Notes: generated by a model from the sequence alone, not told the origin. 64,000 nt of DNA from Thalassoglobus neptunius (GCF_007859735.1 NZ_SIHI01000002.1:62001-126000), one strand, 5' to 3'. Positions 1 to 11,246 are shown, numbered from the stretch's first letter. Program-made: numbers and translations.

Positions 1-234
1 GACCATTCCCGGCAGATGAGCAGCCCCCCCTGCCCCGGCGATCACGACTTCCAACCCTCGGCTTTCTGCGGTCTTCGCGTACTCGTTCATGAGATCCGGT
101 GTCCGGTGAGCAGAGACCACTCGGCATTCATGCGGCACATCGAACTGTGTGAGAATCTCCGACGCGGGCTTCATCGTCTCCCAGTCGGAAGTGCTTCCCA
201 TAATGATTCCCACCAGCACTTTTTCCTCAGACAT
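1..234 (-). CDS. purE: N5-carboxyaminoimidazole ribonucleotide mutase PurE (3' end beyond window)
   Basis: PurE moves the carboxyl group of N5-CAIR to C4 to give CAIR in cytoplasmic purine synthesis. The visible 78 residues are the N-terminal half. They carry the class motifs in order: GSTSDW near residue 13 (phosphate binding), SAHRTP near residue 43 (with the catalytic His), and [14 protein letters not shown] at the window edge. Two ATGs are adjacent. The one at 234 is preferred because GAGAGG (242-247) sits 7 nt upstream; the other is at 237. The gene lies 65 bp downstream of the argS stop on the same strand, so co-transcription is possible. The family call is sure; only the C-terminal half is missing. 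Confidence 0.93.
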   Translation of the reverse strand, partial: MSEEKVLVGIIMGSTSDWETMKPASEILTQFDVPHECRVVSAHRTPDLMNEYAKTAESRGLEVVIAGAGGAAHLPGMV

Positions 235-299
235 CATCAGTCCTCTCGATCTGCGACACGAACAACGCCAGCACCTTACCGGTCACCACTCACTTAAAG

Positions 300-2276
300 T
301 TACATGCGATCGCATACTTGAATTCCCAGCAAGTCGAGCCCTTGTCGGATGACTCGTCCCGCGAAATCAATCAGCTTCAGTCGACTGGTTCGAACGCGCT
401 CTTCCTCTGCTTTCAACACTGGACAGCGGTCGTAAAATGTCGTCAATTCGCCAGCGAGTTCAAACAGGTATTGCGTGAGGATATTGGGACGATACTCAGA
501 CGCCATCGCATCGAGTGCTTCCTCAAATCGAAGAAGCTTCAGGACCAGCGAACGCTCCGCGGGCTCTTCGATGAGAATCGGCGTATCGTGTTGTCTCAAC
601 GCTTCGACATCGACTTCTCCCCTTCGGAAGATCCCCTGAATTCTCGCATACGCGTATTGCATATACGTCGCTGTGTCGCCGGTCTTGGCGAGCATTTTGT
701 CCCAGTCGAAAACGTAGTCGCTCTCTCGATTGTGATGCAGATCGGCATACTTGATGCCGCCAATGCCCACGATTTGCGAGATTTCATCCCGCGTCGACTC
801 ATCAAGCTCCGGTGTTGGCCGGCCGTCTTCGTCTGTTTTGGAATCGTCGTTGCTGGCGACAATTTCGCGAGCTTTGGAGACTGCTTCGTCGAGCAGGCTT
901 TCGAGACCAACCGTGTCGCCGGAGCGGGTTTTGAACGGTTTCCGGTCGTCTCCCATGACTGTCCCGAAACTGACATGCACAAGCTCAACCTCAACTCCCA
1001 ACCAGAGCCGGACTGTCTCAAACAAGAGTTTGAAATGCTCACTCTGCCGAGCATCGACAACGTACAACATCGAATTTGCATCGAACTCGCGAACACGGAA
1101 TTGTACCGTTGCTAAATCGGTCGTTGCGTAGGTGAATGCTCCGTCCGCTTTTTGAACAATAAACGGAGCCGCGTTCCCCGGAATGAAAACACAGATGGCT
1201 CCATCACTCTCTTTCGCGAGCCCTTTCGCTTTCAAATCCGCAACAACATCCGAAAGAAGAGGCTGATAGGCACTTTCGCCCAATGTCTTGTCGAAGTGAA
1301 CATCGAGTCGCTCGTAAACGCGGTTCAGAGACTCAACACATTCCGGGACGAATTCTTTCCAGAGACGAAGATTCTCCGGATCCCCTGCGTGCAACCTTGC
1401 CGTTTCATCGCGTGCGGAACGAGCAATTCCGGGATGAGCATCCGCCAGAGCTTTCAGCTCCGGATCACTCTCCACGGAAGCAATTTTCGCACGTTGCCCT
1501 TCAATCTTGCTTTCCAGCGACTGCACCTCGGATCGCTGTTTCTTCAGAGCCTTCTTCGCTTTCTTGTCGGCCGGGTCCGCGTTTCCTTCATTGAAAAGCA
1601 ACTCGGACTTCGCAGCCTTGAGCCTCTCTTCCAAGCCCGGAAGACCGCTGACAGCTGAATGGTATTCGCTCAGCGAATTGACAAGTCGATAGAGTCGAGC
1701 AAGTTCTGCAACGGGATCTTTCTCATACGCCGCTGAATCGACGAAGTTTTTATACCCGTAGATGATCATTCCAAACTGGGTTCCCCAGTCTCCGGTATGA
1801 TTGTCGCTGATCACGCGATGGCCGAGAAACTTGAGTGTTCGCTGGAGCGCATCACCAATCACCGAGCTTCTCAAATGTCCGACATGCATCGGCTTGGCGA
1901 CATTCGGAGAAGAGAAGTCGAGGACGATGTCCTTGGGCGTATTAACTCGTGCAACGCCCAATCGCTCATCAGAGAAGCTGCGCTGAACCTCCGCCAGAAG
2001 GAAATCGTCTTTCAGTTGCAGATTGATGAATCCCGGTCCTGCCACTTCAGGGGGCTCGACCAGATCGGAAACGTTCAGCCGCTCACAGATCTTCAAAGCG
2101 AGTTCGCGAGGGTTCACCCCGTTCTGTTTCGCCATCGGCATGGCGCAATTCGCTTGAAAATCGCCGAATTTCCCATCTTGCGACGGCCTCACCATCGCAG
2201 CAAACGGTTCGGGATTGTCTGTCAGATCAGCAAGCGCTGCTGCAAAGCGAGACTGGAGCTCGTGAAGAATGTTCAT
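300..2276 (-). CDS. argS: Arginyl-tRNA synthetase
   Basis: Class I synthetase that charges tRNA-Arg with arginine. The N-terminal additional domain occupies about residues 1-110. The HIGH-type signature is HVGH at 131-134 within KPMHVGHLRSS. The KMSKS-like loop is degenerate (DDRKPFKTRSG), as often in ArgRS. The C-terminal anticodon-binding DALR domain ends in the usual short tail, LLGIQVCDRM. At 658 residues it is longer than the common 560-590. The excess is a Lys/Glu-rich, probably coiled-coil stretch at about 215-290 inside the catalytic core. The start is an ATG. The gene is followed by purE and preceded on the same strand by a lipase-like gene 180 bp away. The function is secure. Confidence 0.96.
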   Translation of the reverse strand: MNILHELQSRFAAALADLTDNPEPFAAMVRPSQDGKFGDFQANCAMPMAKQNGVNPRELALKICERLNVSDLVEPPEVAGPGFINLQLKDDFLLAEVQRSFSDERLGVARVNTPKDIVLDFSSPNVAKPMHVGHLRSSVIGDALQRTLKFLGHRVISDNHTGDWGTQFGMIIYGYKNFVDSAAYEKDPVAELARLYRLVNSLSEYHSAVSGLPGLEERLKAAKSELLFNEGNADPADKKAKKALKKQRSEVQSLESKIEGQRAKIASVESDPELKALADAHPGIARSARDETARLHAGDPENLRLWKEFVPECVESLNRVYERLDVHFDKTLGESAYQPLLSDVVADLKAKGLAKESDGAICVFIPGNAAPFIVQKADGAFTYATTDLATVQFRVREFDANSMLYVVDARQSEHFKLLFETVRLWLGVEVELVHVSFGTVMGDDRKPFKTRSGDTVGLESLLDEAVSKAREIVASNDDSKTDEDGRPTPELDESTRDEISQIVGIGGIKYADLHHNRESDYVFDWDKMLAKTGDTATYMQYAYARIQGIFRRGEVDVEALRQHDTPILIEEPAERSLVLKLLRFEEALDAMASEYRPNILTQYLFELAGELTTFYDRCPVLKAEEERVRTSRLKLIDFAGRVIRQGLDLLGIQVCDRM

Positions 2277-2456
2277 CGAAGAAGTCAGCGTTGAACGGAT
2301 TGGGTCGAAATTTAGATCACAAGCGGACTAGGTTAGCACGTCAAATTCACAGAGGGGATAGTCCGCGAGAGATTTGTCCGCATGTGATGCAGATTTGATC
2401 CTTCAGAAAACCGCAAAGTTCCCCGCTGCCGAAATCTGCTCTTCACGAAGCGATGG

Positions 2457-3590
2457 TCAAGCTGATCGGTCCTGACTGTTTTCGCCCAACGGATCCACCG
2501 TTTCCGATTGGTCGACGTCAGAGGTCAATTTCAAAACGGGATCACGTTCCCCGTCTTCCCGAAACGCTCCGGTCTCGAAGAAATTCTTGACCGCTTCAAT
2601 GGTTTCCGGCTGCAAACAGATAAACGAATGCAATGCCTTGACGACCAGAAAGTCGCTCGCTCCTTCAAGGCGTGTACTCTCGACGGAAACAGTTCCGTCA
2701 TCGTCTCCCGGAATGAATGGATTCCAGCCGCGTTCATTGCCGCGTGCTCCCGCAATAATCCCGAATTCGAAATCCGGAACCGGGAGTGACTTCACCGGTC
2801 CGTCCGGGTGAGCGATCAATTCCTGGCCTGCCGGTCCGAAGACGAACCGAAATGCAAAATTCTTTTGGAGGAGAGTGGCGAGTTCGGCCCCCTGATTGGG
2901 CGTCCCCATCATCACCATCCGCCCGACTCGGGGATCTCGTTGTTCCGCGTAATCCCGAAGATAGGACCGGACGAGCAATCCCCCCATGCTCCAGCAGGCG
3001 AAATGCACCTTCTCGACACCTTCGAGTGAGGCCAGAGTCTGCGACAGGTACGAAGTCGACTGGGCCAGCGGAAGTCGCGTGCTCGGATAGTCAAAATTGA
3101 CAACAACATAGCCCGCCTTCTCGAGTTCACGGCACATCTTCGTCATCGACTTTGACGATCTCGCAATCCCGTGAATGACCACGACGGCGGTCCCGGTCAT
3201 CGGTTCGAGTTGCTTCTCGAGAATGATTTCTTCGAGCGCACGATCGCACTCTTCCCGTGACCCCGCCTTGCGGCGAACATCGAAGGGATCAAGCAATCGG
3301 TAATGCCCGGTGAGCACGTTGTGCTGGATTCGATACCCACGAAAGAAGCGGACGTCGCCCCAGAAGAGGCGTCCTCCAAGGGTTTTCGAATCGAACTGGG
3401 GGATCGCAAGTTTGCCTGGAATCAGCGTCGAAATCTCCGAAAGTGAATTGTCCCAGAAACTTTCTGCTTCCTGTGCATAGACAGCCCCACGCTCCGCAAA
3501 GCCTGACACTGCAACCCACACAACAAACAACGAAAGAGCTGTCTGCAGGCGAACGTCAGGTTGCCGAAGCGATGGCATTTTTCGACTCAT
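2457..3590 (-). CDS. Secreted alpha/beta hydrolase, lipase/PGAP1-like
   Basis: Alpha/beta-hydrolase fold protein resembling lipases and acyltransferases of the esterase_lipase superfamily. The oxyanion strand is VVVIHGIARSSKSM. The nucleophile elbow is CWSMGG (G-x-S-x-G with the first Gly replaced by Cys). A late DDGTVSVESTRLEGA segment and a following His (ALHSF) complete a plausible Ser-Asp-His triad. A hydrophobic N-terminus (LQTALSLFVVWVAVSGFA) followed by VYAQ suggests export by a signal peptide. The reading frame is open upstream to a GTG at 3623. The ATG at 3590, or one at 3578, gives a more normal signal peptide, but no convincing ribosome binding site decides. The substrate is unknown. 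Confidence 0.8.
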   Translation of the reverse strand: MSRKMPSLRQPDVRLQTALSLFVVWVAVSGFAERGAVYAQEAESFWDNSLSEISTLIPGKLAIPQFDSKTLGGRLFWGDVRFFRGYRIQHNVLTGHYRLLDPFDVRRKAGSREECDRALEEIILEKQLEPMTGTAVVVIHGIARSSKSMTKMCRELEKAGYVVVNFDYPSTRLPLAQSTSYLSQTLASLEGVEKVHFACWSMGGLLVRSYLRDYAEQRDPRVGRMVMMGTPNQGAELATLLQKNFAFRFVFGPAGQELIAHPDGPVKSLPVPDFEFGIIAGARGNERGWNPFIPGDDDGTVSVESTRLEGASDFLVVKALHSFICLQPETIEAVKNFFETGAFREDGERDPVLKLTSDVDQSETVDPLGENSQDRSA

Positions 3591-3780
3591 CACGACGCAC
3601 AGAATTTTGTCATCGAAACTCACACGCCCGTGAGCCGTCAGCCATTTTATGGCGATGACTCTTCAGTTCAACATGTGAAGTTCAATCGGAATGCTCATTG
3701 AATGACTTCACGCAATGAACTTGCTTCACGCAATGACTGACTTCTCACTCGATCTCTGACTTGAGGTCCGTGGGATTCTG

Positions 3781-4230
3781 CTATTCGCCGCTGGTGTCAC
3801 TCTCAGGAGTCTTCCCGTTTGACCATTCGACTCGAATCGCGTCAGCCCACAAATCTTCCAGAGAATATTGTTCTCGGGCAGCTGGGGAGAAGACGTGAAG
3901 CACCACATCTCCGTAATCCTGGCAGATCCACTCTGTCTCATATCCTGCTGTGCTTCGACGCTTTGAACCTTGCTGATCCATCACGTCATCGGACTGATCG
4001 GCGATGGCGTGAAGTTGCCGGCGACTCCGGCCAGTCGTAATCACAAAGTAGTCAAACAGCGGAGTAATGTGAGTGACATCCAGAACAACAGTATCCTGCC
4101 CTCGAAATTCTTCACAAACCTGAGCAATCCGGCAGGCGTTTTCCAGGGCGGTCTGTATGACGGATTCGCTCCGAATCCCTGTGACATTCCCGCCAGATTT
4201 ACTGACACGTGTTCCGGTTGTGTCGACCAA
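3781..4230 (-). CDS. rsfS: Ribosomal silencing factor RsfS (Iojap/DUF143 family)
   Basis: RsfS binds ribosomal protein uL14 and blocks subunit joining when nutrients are short. The family core is visible: LENACRIAQVCEEFRGQDTV, VLDVTHITPLFDYFVITTG, SRRQLHAIAD, and the C-terminal DYGDVVLHVFSPAAREQYSLEDLW. The reading frame is open to an ATG at 4482, but those 84 extra codons look non-coding. A TTG at 4230 has AAGGGG 6 nt upstream and gives 149 residues, close to family length, so it is preferred here. The gene lies downstream of the pyrophosphatase gene on the same strand. Family certain; start moderately sure. Confidence 0.85.
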   Translation of the reverse strand: MVDTTGTRVSKSGGNVTGIRSESVIQTALENACRIAQVCEEFRGQDTVVLDVTHITPLFDYFVITTGRSRRQLHAIADQSDDVMDQQGSKRRSTAGYETEWICQDYGDVVLHVFSPAAREQYSLEDLWADAIRVEWSNGKTPESDTSGE

Positions 4231-4671
4231 ATTCGACCCCTTTATTCTCTTTCGCCTTTGAATGCTCCGTTCAGAATGACCGAACACGGTTGTCGACCAC
4301 ACGAAATGCTGCCTTGCATGGAACAAGTTGGCCTCTTGTGCAATCGACTGAACAGATCGACTCGGAATCGATTTCCCTTCGTTCGCACAAGTGGTTTGAA
4401 ATACTGTTCGAAATAATCCTCTGACATTATCTTTCGGTTTTGACACCGAAATGTCCAGTGAATGCGTCCACCGATTGTCCATCCGGAACTCTCAGAGCCG
4501 TTTTTACTGTTATTCCGGTCAGTGAAGGACCATTCTAACAATCAAGACTCTGAAGTTCGCGGAGCTGATGTTCGGACGATTTCGGGTTTGCTCGGCAAGT
4601 CTTCCGAAAACGCGTGAGTTGAGCGATTCTTCGATACGCTTACCAAACCACCCGCAAGGAACTCTCTTCCA

Positions 4672-7278
4672 TCAGAAGTTCAGGGCGTATTGAACAATCA
4701 AACCTGCGAAAACAACACTCACCATGCTCATCAATTTGATGAGGATGTTCAAACTGGGTCCGGAAGTATCTTTGAACGGATCCCCAACGGTGTCTCCGAC
4801 AACCGCAGCTTTGTGAGCATCCGTCCCTTTTCCGCCATGGGCTCCCGACTCGATATACTTCTTCGCGTTGTCCCAGGCTCCTCCGGCATTTGACATCATG
4901 ATCGCCACGGCAAACCCACTGGTAAGTCCGCCAGCGAGCATTCCCATCACACCACCGACTCCCAAAACCAGACCGACTGCGACTGGCACGAGAAGTCCAA
5001 GCAACGCAGGCACGATCATCTCCCGTTGGGCAGCTCCGGTACTGATGTCGACACATGCTGCATAATCCGGTTCACCTGTCCCTTCAAGAATCCCGGGAAT
5101 CTCGCGAAATTGGCGCCGGACTTCTTCAACCATGGTCTTGGCCGAACGCCCGACAGCTTTCATCGTCATGGCACAGAAAACGAAAGCAAGCATAACCCCC
5201 ATGAACATTCCGACGAGAACACGCGGATTCATGATCGTGACGTCATAGTACCTGACGAAATCAGGCATCCGGGCGGTTCGTGCTGGCACGATGATTCCAC
5301 GATCGACCAGATCAACAAGATCGAGCGTGACGACTTCCCCGACTTTTGCCTCAGAACCAATCATGTCTTGTGTTTGCTCAGTCTGAACCCGAGAGATCGG
5401 AGGGAACACGAGGTAAGCCTCGTTGTCTTTGGCATCATCAGTGGTCCGTACCGCAAGAACTCCAGAACGGACCACATGGGCCTGTCCTTCGGTCAAGTCC
5501 TCCGTCATCGCAACTTCAACACTGTCAGCCCATCGATCGAACCCGACTCGAACTTCCTCCAGATAAGCTGCGAGCAGAGCCAGCGCAGTCAATGCCGCGG
5601 AACCGATTGCAAATCCCTTTCCAGTGGCTGCGGTTGTATTTCCCAAACTGTCCAAGGCATCAGTACGTTGACGGACTTGTGGGTCCTGCTTACTCATCTC
5701 CGCGTTTCCGCCCGCATTGTCTGCGATTGGTCCGTAGGCATCCGTGGCCAAAGTGATTCCGAGAGTGCTCAACATCCCAACCGCTGCGATGGCGACGCCG
5801 TACAAGCCCATCGCGAAGACGGACAAATCGCTAAACTGAAACCCCGTGCACGCACCAAACGCAAGAATAATGGCCACCCCGATCACAACGATCGGAACCC
5901 AGACGCTGTAAAGTCCTTCGGCGACACCAGCGATAATCACAGTCGCAGGCCCCGTGACAGCCTGATCGGCGATCCGTTTCGTCGGGGAATAGACGTCACT
6001 GGTCGAATACTCAGTCCACCAGCCAATCACAATTCCCGAAAAGAGCCCGACCAGGACAGCGGCAAAAACTCCGAACATCTGCGAACCGTAGCGGAGTCCG
6101 TCTGCAGCCAGTTCTTCCGACATCGACGAAGAGGGAATCACAAGCATCAGATAAACGAGCACAGCTGCCACGAGGGCAACGCCGATGCTGCTTCCATTAA
6201 TCCCATTTCCCAATGCGCGCAAGAGCTTTTTCTGATCAGCATTTTCATCCGTTTGAACGAGAAACACCCCCACGATGGACAGCCCGATTCCGAGTCCGGC
6301 CAGCACCATCGGAAGGAGTAACAACATCAATTGCATTTTGATGTGACCGTGATACGCAGCCACGCCAATCGCAGCAGACGCCAGAATTGAACCGCAATAC
6401 GATTCATAAAGGTCAGCCCCCATGCCCGCCACATCGCCGACATTGTCTCCCACGTTGTCAGCAATCGTCGCAGGATTTCGCGGGTCATCCTCAGGAATTC
6501 CAGCTTCCACTTTCCCCACAAGGTCTGCACCGACATCGGCAGCCTTCGTGAAGATTCCTCCACCCACACGGGCGAACAACGCCTGACTGCTCGCTCCCAT
6601 TCCGAAACACAGCATCGTCACGGTGATCTCTTCGAGAGTCATGTCCGCACCGAAGAGAGGAAAGATCCAGTACAACACGCCGAACCAGAGGCAGATATCC
6701 AAAAGACCCAACCCGACCACCGTCAGGCCCATTACCGCTCCACTCCGAAACGCAACCTGAAGCCCGGAATTCAGACTGGTCTTACACGCTTGAGCTGTCC
6801 GTGAACTTGCCAGTGTCGCCGTCTTCATCCCGCACCAGCCCGCAAGTGCCGAGAAAAATCCTCCACTCAAAAACGCAATCGGAACGACTCCCGACAACGC
6901 ATTGAATCCAAAGGCAACAATCATCAGCAGGACACTTGTCACTGCAAAGAAAATCCCGACCACACGATACTGTCGCCAGAGATAAGCATCCGCTCCATCG
7001 CGAACATAACCAGCGATCTTGACCATCAGGTCGTCGCCTTCGTCCTGTTCCAGCATCCACTTAAAGAAGAAGTACGCGTAGTACAAAGCAGCAATTGATC
7101 CGGCGACCGCGAGAAGCCAACTGAACACGACGCTGAAAACAGGGGCAGCTGCTTCGGTTGTTTCTGCTCCAAAGACCGGCCCCGAGAATAACGCAGCTGA
7201 GACTGCGGTGCCCCCCCTTAAAAGATTCTGCGGGCGTTTTAACCAGTACGACTCAACACCGAACATTGACATACGCAT
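4672..7278 (-). CDS. hppA: Membrane-bound K+-dependent-type pyrophosphatase (H+ or Na+ pumping)
   Basis: Integral membrane pump that couples PPi hydrolysis to cation export. About 16 membrane segments are expected. The PPi/Mg site motifs are [20 protein letters not shown] (240-259), [19 protein letters not shown] (264-282), [16 protein letters not shown] (513-528) and the C-terminal [15 protein letters not shown] (828-841). GNTTAATGK at 546-554 has Ala where K+-independent enzymes have Lys, which marks the K+-dependent class; members of that class pump H+, Na+ or both. At 868 residues it is unusually long. About 100 extra residues (578-680) form a soluble loop between two membrane segments. 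The start is ATG, with a second in-frame ATG at 7272; GGAG lies just upstream. Function secure, ion uncertain. Confidence 0.96.
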   Translation of the reverse strand: MRMSMFGVESYWLKRPQNLLRGGTAVSAALFSGPVFGAETTEAAAPVFSVVFSWLLAVAGSIAALYYAYFFFKWMLEQDEGDDLMVKIAGYVRDGADAYLWRQYRVVGIFFAVTSVLLMIVAFGFNALSGVVPIAFLSGGFFSALAGWCGMKTATLASSRTAQACKTSLNSGLQVAFRSGAVMGLTVVGLGLLDICLWFGVLYWIFPLFGADMTLEEITVTMLCFGMGASSQALFARVGGGIFTKAADVGADLVGKVEAGIPEDDPRNPATIADNVGDNVGDVAGMGADLYESYCGSILASAAIGVAAYHGHIKMQLMLLLLPMVLAGLGIGLSIVGVFLVQTDENADQKKLLRALGNGINGSSIGVALVAAVLVYLMLVIPSSSMSEELAADGLRYGSQMFGVFAAVLVGLFSGIVIGWWTEYSTSDVYSPTKRIADQAVTGPATVIIAGVAEGLYSVWVPIVVIGVAIILAFGACTGFQFSDLSVFAMGLYGVAIAAVGMLSTLGITLATDAYGPIADNAGGNAEMSKQDPQVRQRTDALDSLGNTTAATGKGFAIGSAALTALALLAAYLEEVRVGFDRWADSVEVAMTEDLTEGQAHVVRSGVLAVRTTDDAKDNEAYLVFPPISRVQTEQTQDMIGSEAKVGEVVTLDLVDLVDRGIIVPARTARMPDFVRYYDVTIMNPRVLVGMFMGVMLAFVFCAMTMKAVGRSAKTMVEEVRRQFREIPGILEGTGEPDYAACVDISTGAAQREMIVPALLGLLVPVAVGLVLGVGGVMGMLAGGLTSGFAVAIMMSNAGGAWDNAKKYIESGAHGGKGTDAHKAAVVGDTVGDPFKDTSGPSLNILIKLMSMVSVVFAGLIVQYALNF

Positions 7279-7702
7279 CGTGCTCCACTGTTCTGTGACA
7301 GATTCAGTGCATCCCAGCTTGGCTGGGTCTCTGACCGCGTTGATTCGATCTCGTCCTCAAACGGTTTGTGAATCAACAAGTGGATTGACCACAAATTGCT
7401 TCACACGTTTCAGGATCACTTTGGAAATCATCGGGAACCGACAATGACCATGAGTCTCGATGAACCAAAAGGACGTGATTCGAATTCGACCAAATGAACA
7501 TCATACACTTAGTCGCTCGTCGATGCTCGAAGTCTAAATCTGATGAAAACAGAATGTCAATGGCCTCCAGCTGATCGCAGGATTGTTCGCGGTTCAAGAA
7601 GTCCGTCATTCACAGCAACAGCCTGTCCGCATTTTCAATCACGCTCAAGCCTGTCACAATGACATCAATCATTCCAACTTGTCCCTTGCTGAGGTCAATG
7701 AA
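7279..7702. other. Intergenic region between divergent hppA and the SMP-30 gene
   Basis: This 424 bp gap separates two divergent genes and must hold both promoters. The only structure seen is a short hairpin (CCCAGC-TTG-GCTGGG, 7313-7327) some 35 bp upstream of hppA. No convincing gene was found on either strand. Confidence 0.5.
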
Positions 7703-8620
7703 ATGCGTGCTTCCATCTTCTCCGTCTTCATGGCGGGACTCATTTGCTTGGTGTCATCAAGTACTTGCCAAGCCCAAACCGAAACGATCATCGACAATGA
7801 CTCGAGAGTCCAAAAGATCTCGGGAGACTTCAAGTTCACCGAAGGTCCTGTCTGGGACAGAGAATCGACTCTTTACTTCTCTGACATCCCCAACCAGACA
7901 ATCCACTCCTGGACAGCCACTGACGGTGTGCAATCGTTTCGAGTGCTCGACGGAAGCTGTAATGGACTGCGGATCGACAGCGAAGGAAGGATTCTCGTTT
8001 GCCAACCAACAGGCCGTGCTGTCATTCGCATTTCACGAGACGGTGAAGTCGAGACGCTTGCCAGCTCTTATGAGGGAAAACGTCTGAACTCCCCGAATGA
8101 TTTATGGATCGATCCCAGCGGAGGTATCTATTTCACTGATCCTCGCTATGGAAGTATGGACGACCTGCAACAAGGTGGATTCCATGTCTATTACATTCCG
8201 GCCGATGGGTCACCGATCAAACGAGTCATCGACGATCTCGTCAAACCGAACGGAGTGATCGGAACTGCCGATGGAAAGAAGCTGTTCGTCGCAGACCCAG
8301 GGGCCCAAAAAACCTATGCCTACGAAATCACCGCCCCGGGCGTTCTTGGAAAGAGAACACTCGCTGCCGACAGCGGTTCCGATGGACTCTCGGTCGATTC
8401 ACTCGGCAACCTGTATGTGACCGGCCCCTCCATTCGCGTCTTCAACACAGACGCTCAGGAAATCGCATCCATCCCCGTTCCCGAAAATGCAGCCAACATG
8501 ACTTTCGGAGGCGCCGATGGAAAGACGTTGTTCATCACAGCCCGTACAGGACTTTACTTCGTCAAATTGAACGTGACCGACGGATCGGACCCGTTCCTGA
8601 ATCGTGCTTCCTCAAAGTGA
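7703..8620 (+). CDS. Secreted SMP-30/gluconolactonase/LRE-like protein
   Basis: Six-bladed beta-propeller protein of the SGL (SMP-30/gluconolactonase) family, many of which are Ca-dependent lactonases. Family landmarks are FTEGPVWDRESTLYFSDIPN, the metal-site segment LNSPNDLWIDPSGGIYFTDPRYG and KPNGVIGTADGKKLFVADPG. The start at 7703 gives a clean signal peptide (MRASIFSVFMAGLICLVSS, then TCQAQ), and GAGG lies 8 nt upstream; the frame is open further 5' but lacks coding character. The 305-residue length is normal. It converges on the helicase gene with one base between the stop codons and no visible terminator. The substrate cannot be read from sequence. Confidence 0.9.
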   Translation: MRASIFSVFMAGLICLVSSSTCQAQTETIIDNDSRVQKISGDFKFTEGPVWDRESTLYFSDIPNQTIHSWTATDGVQSFRVLDGSCNGLRIDSEGRILVCQPTGRAVIRISRDGEVETLASSYEGKRLNSPNDLWIDPSGGIYFTDPRYGSMDDLQQGGFHVYYIPADGSPIKRVIDDLVKPNGVIGTADGKKLFVADPGAQKTYAYEITAPGVLGKRTLAADSGSDGLSVDSLGNLYVTGPSIRVFNTDAQEIASIPVPENAANMTFGGADGKTLFITARTGLYFVKLNVTDGSDPFLNRASSK

Positions 8621-8621
8621 T

Positions 8622-11246
8622 TCAAGCGGGGTTTTCCTGCACAACATCTGGAAGATCATTCATCGACTCCAGAGCCTTGTCCGTGCTTTCCGGATCAACT
8701 TCACGACAGGTCTCTGTGAGTCTTTCGGAGATGGAATCCAGTTCCGCCTCCCACTCCTCCTGATCGGCTCCCACAGGACACGTTTGCTTGAACTCCTGAC
8801 AGAGAAGGATCATTCTCAACAAGTGCCGGGAAATGACTCCTTCCTGTTTCGTCAGATCACGACTCGTCACGTACTTGTGAAAGTCTCCCCCATCGTGCAG
8901 GAGATCTCCGACGACCCAGACAGCCCGCGTTCTCAGATCTTGAATCCCCGGATAGTCTGAGTCGAAGAGTCGACGCAACTTATCCCCAAGTGGGAGTGCG
9001 TACTTCCGAATCTCTCGACCAAAGTTATCAAGCTCCGGTTCCGCAGAATCAGGATCGAGATCAGACTGTGTCACCAGACCGCGTGAGATCAGTTCTCGAT
9101 CGAGACGAAATCGCGCGAGGGGCCCGGGAGGAAGTTCACTCGGTGGCGGGACGCGAACAAGTGGAACCACCGATCCGGGAACTTCCAGCAGACTCTCCAG
9201 AATCTGAATACGCTCTGCCGTGTCAGCAATCCCGAGATGATCAAGCAGGAAGGTTCCGTAAAGCGGATGACACCCCCGAAACGAAATCAGAAGGTCAATT
9301 CGATCCGTTGGAGTCGCAGTCACCGGGAGATAATCTTTTCGCTCATCGGCTTGCGAAGGATGAACAACTTTCGGAACAGCTTCTTTCGAGCCTCCATCAG
9401 ATTCCGAATTTGAAGAGAGTGCTTCCTGGAGCAATGCTCCAAACGTTCCGACTGAAGCCTCTGACTCTGATTCATCTTCCGACTCTTCGACTTCCGCTTC
9501 AGGACTCTGATCGTCATTCACATCATCTGCGACAGCTGGCTCTTCGTCGTCCAGAAGCCCGGCACCGAAGCCGTCATCTTCAGCAGCTGATTCCGATCCG
9601 TCGCTGACTTCAATCGACTCATCAGGAATCGGCCAATCGCGAAACACACGTTTGACATGCTCAGGAGGTTCCGGCTCAAGATCGATAAAGTCGCCGGAAT
9701 AGAGGGTGAACAGCAACTGAGTCAGTCGCGCGTCGACTTTCTCTTTCTCCTTAGGTGGCAACAGTCGCTTATGTGCGAATTTCCGAATCCGCGAGACCTC
9801 CGGAGAGATCTTCAACAGGTATCCAAGCAGTCGCCACGGCAAATCACCTCGGCTCGAAAGATTCGCTGGCGGCGCAGCGATCACACTCTGAAACTGATCT
9901 TCGTTCCAATACTGCTCATTCTTCCGACGAGTCGGCATCTTCTTCTTGAGCTTCTTCTTCATCCGAATCAGATTCGGGTCTTTGGTGTCTTCCGGAATCT
10001 GATCGTACTGAGCTTTCCAGCGAGCGATTTTGACATCATCTTCATGAGCCATCGCGAAAACATAACCTGCGTCATCAAACTGAGGCCGTCCTGCTCTCCC
10101 GAAAATCTGATGCGCTGAACTTGCGTCGACTACTTTTTTCTTGCCGGGTGGTCCCTTCAACAAAGATGTGAGAACGACCGAACGCGCCGGAAGATTAATC
10201 CCCGCCGCAAGCGTTTCCGTACACAGACACACCGACAAAAGCTTCTCCTGAAAGAGCTTTTCAACACGTCGCCGGTACTTCGGAAGCATCCCAGCATGAT
10301 GAACTCCAACGCCCCGCATCAGCAGTTGTTTGAGTTTCGGACCGGCTCCAACCTTCCAGTCCCATTCATCAAGCCTCGCAGCAAGTTGCTTCTGCTGCCC
10401 ACTGGCAAGCAGCGACTTCCCTTTGAGTGTTTCAGCGATCGTCCAACATTCCTGCCGGTTGAAACAAAAGACAAGTGCGGGCGTTCGCTTGGTGACGTCC
10501 GTTCCGTCTTGCATCTGCTCAAGCTGTTCAGACAGAAGCGCATCACCGACCCAGTGAAAACTCAGCGGAACCTTACGATCTGAACTCTGAATCAACTGGA
10601 CTTTGCGGTTGTGTTCTTTGCGCAACCACATCAGAAACTCGACGGCATTTCCGACTGTCGCAGAGAGCAGCATCAATCGAACATGCTGCGGAAGTAGGGC
10701 AAGTGAAAGCTCCCAGACGACCCCGCGTTCCGGATCGTTGAAGCTGTGAAACTCATCCATCACGACAGAGCTGACCTGATCGAAGTCAAACTCTGACTGA
10801 GTCAGCAGTCGGTTCAAAAGGATTTCCGCCACGACAACCCGAATCGGAGCATCCGGATTCACTCTCCGGTTTCCGGTGATGAGTCCAACCGAGTCCGGTG
10901 AAAATCCCCAGCGAACAGCGGCTTCCTGAAGCTCATCAAACTTCTGTTCCGACAGTGCGATCAGTGGCGTTGTGTAATAGGCCACCTTTCCCGTATGCAG
11001 TGCCTCGAACATCGCTGCTTCGGCAATCAGCGTTTTTCCCGTTCCCGTCGGGGCACACAGGAGAATTCCTTCCGAGTCCGAGAACCATGAGAGGAGTGCT
11101 TCCTCCTGAACGGGATACGGATCGAAGGGAATCTGATCGAGACAGAGTGAAACCAGATCTCCGCGATCAACGGACGGCACTTCTGCGGAATCGGACGTCA
11201 CTGGCCAACTTTCCGTTTCTAAAGCATTTTCGGATTGAGTTTGCAC
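8622..11246 (-). CDS. Ski2/Mtr4-like DEAD/DEAH-box helicase
   Basis: Superfamily 2 ATP-dependent RNA/DNA helicase. Motif I is CAPTGTGKT (64-72), motif II is the Ski2-type DEFH (164-167), motif III is LLSATV and motif VI is [13 protein letters not shown] basic stretch ([13 protein letters not shown]) follows the second RecA lobe. A strongly acidic, low-complexity segment rich in D/E/S lies near residues 560-620, followed by a helical C-terminal region. RNA turnover or ribosome work is an inference from the family. The first codon is a GTG at 11246 lying inside a repeat element (11220-11324), so codons 1-9 come from that element. In-frame GTGs at 11201 and 11180 are alternative starts. The frame is intact. 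Confidence 0.88.
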   Translation of the reverse strand: MQTQSENALETESWPVTSDSAEVPSVDRGDLVSLCLDQIPFDPYPVQEEALLSWFSDSEGILLCAPTGTGKTLIAEAAMFEALHTGKVAYYTTPLIALSEQKFDELQEAAVRWGFSPDSVGLITGNRRVNPDAPIRVVVAEILLNRLLTQSEFDFDQVSSVVMDEFHSFNDPERGVVWELSLALLPQHVRLMLLSATVGNAVEFLMWLRKEHNRKVQLIQSSDRKVPLSFHWVGDALLSEQLEQMQDGTDVTKRTPALVFCFNRQECWTIAETLKGKSLLASGQQKQLAARLDEWDWKVGAGPKLKQLLMRGVGVHHAGMLPKYRRRVEKLFQEKLLSVCLCTETLAAGINLPARSVVLTSLLKGPPGKKKVVDASSAHQIFGRAGRPQFDDAGYVFAMAHEDDVKIARWKAQYDQIPEDTKDPNLIRMKKKLKKKMPTRRKNEQYWNEDQFQSVIAAPPANLSSRGDLPWRLLGYLLKISPEVSRIRKFAHKRLLPPKEKEKVDARLTQLLFTLYSGDFIDLEPEPPEHVKRVFRDWPIPDESIEVSDGSESAAEDDGFGAGLLDDEEPAVADDVNDDQSPEAEVEESEDESESEASVGTFGALLQEALSSNSESDGGSKEAVPKVVHPSQADERKDYLPVTATPTDRIDLLISFRGCHPLYGTFLLDHLGIADTAERIQILESLLEVPGSVVPLVRVPPPSELPPGPLARFRLDRELISRGLVTQSDLDPDSAEPELDNFGREIRKYALPLGDKLRRLFDSDYPGIQDLRTRAVWVVGDLLHDGGDFHKYVTSRDLTKQEGVISRHLLRMILLCQEFKQTCPVGADQEEWEAELDSISERLTETCREVDPESTDKALESMNDLPDVVQENPA

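Noticed and set aside
4231-4482. N-terminal 84-codon extension of RsfS
   Set aside because: The composition is unlike the coding part and family members begin near the TTG at 4230, which has a strong ribosome binding site.
5026-6321. 431-codon open frame antisense to the pyrophosphatase gene
   Set aside because: It mirrors the codon bias of hppA on the other strand, has a low-complexity His/Arg/Asp-rich translation and no family motif.
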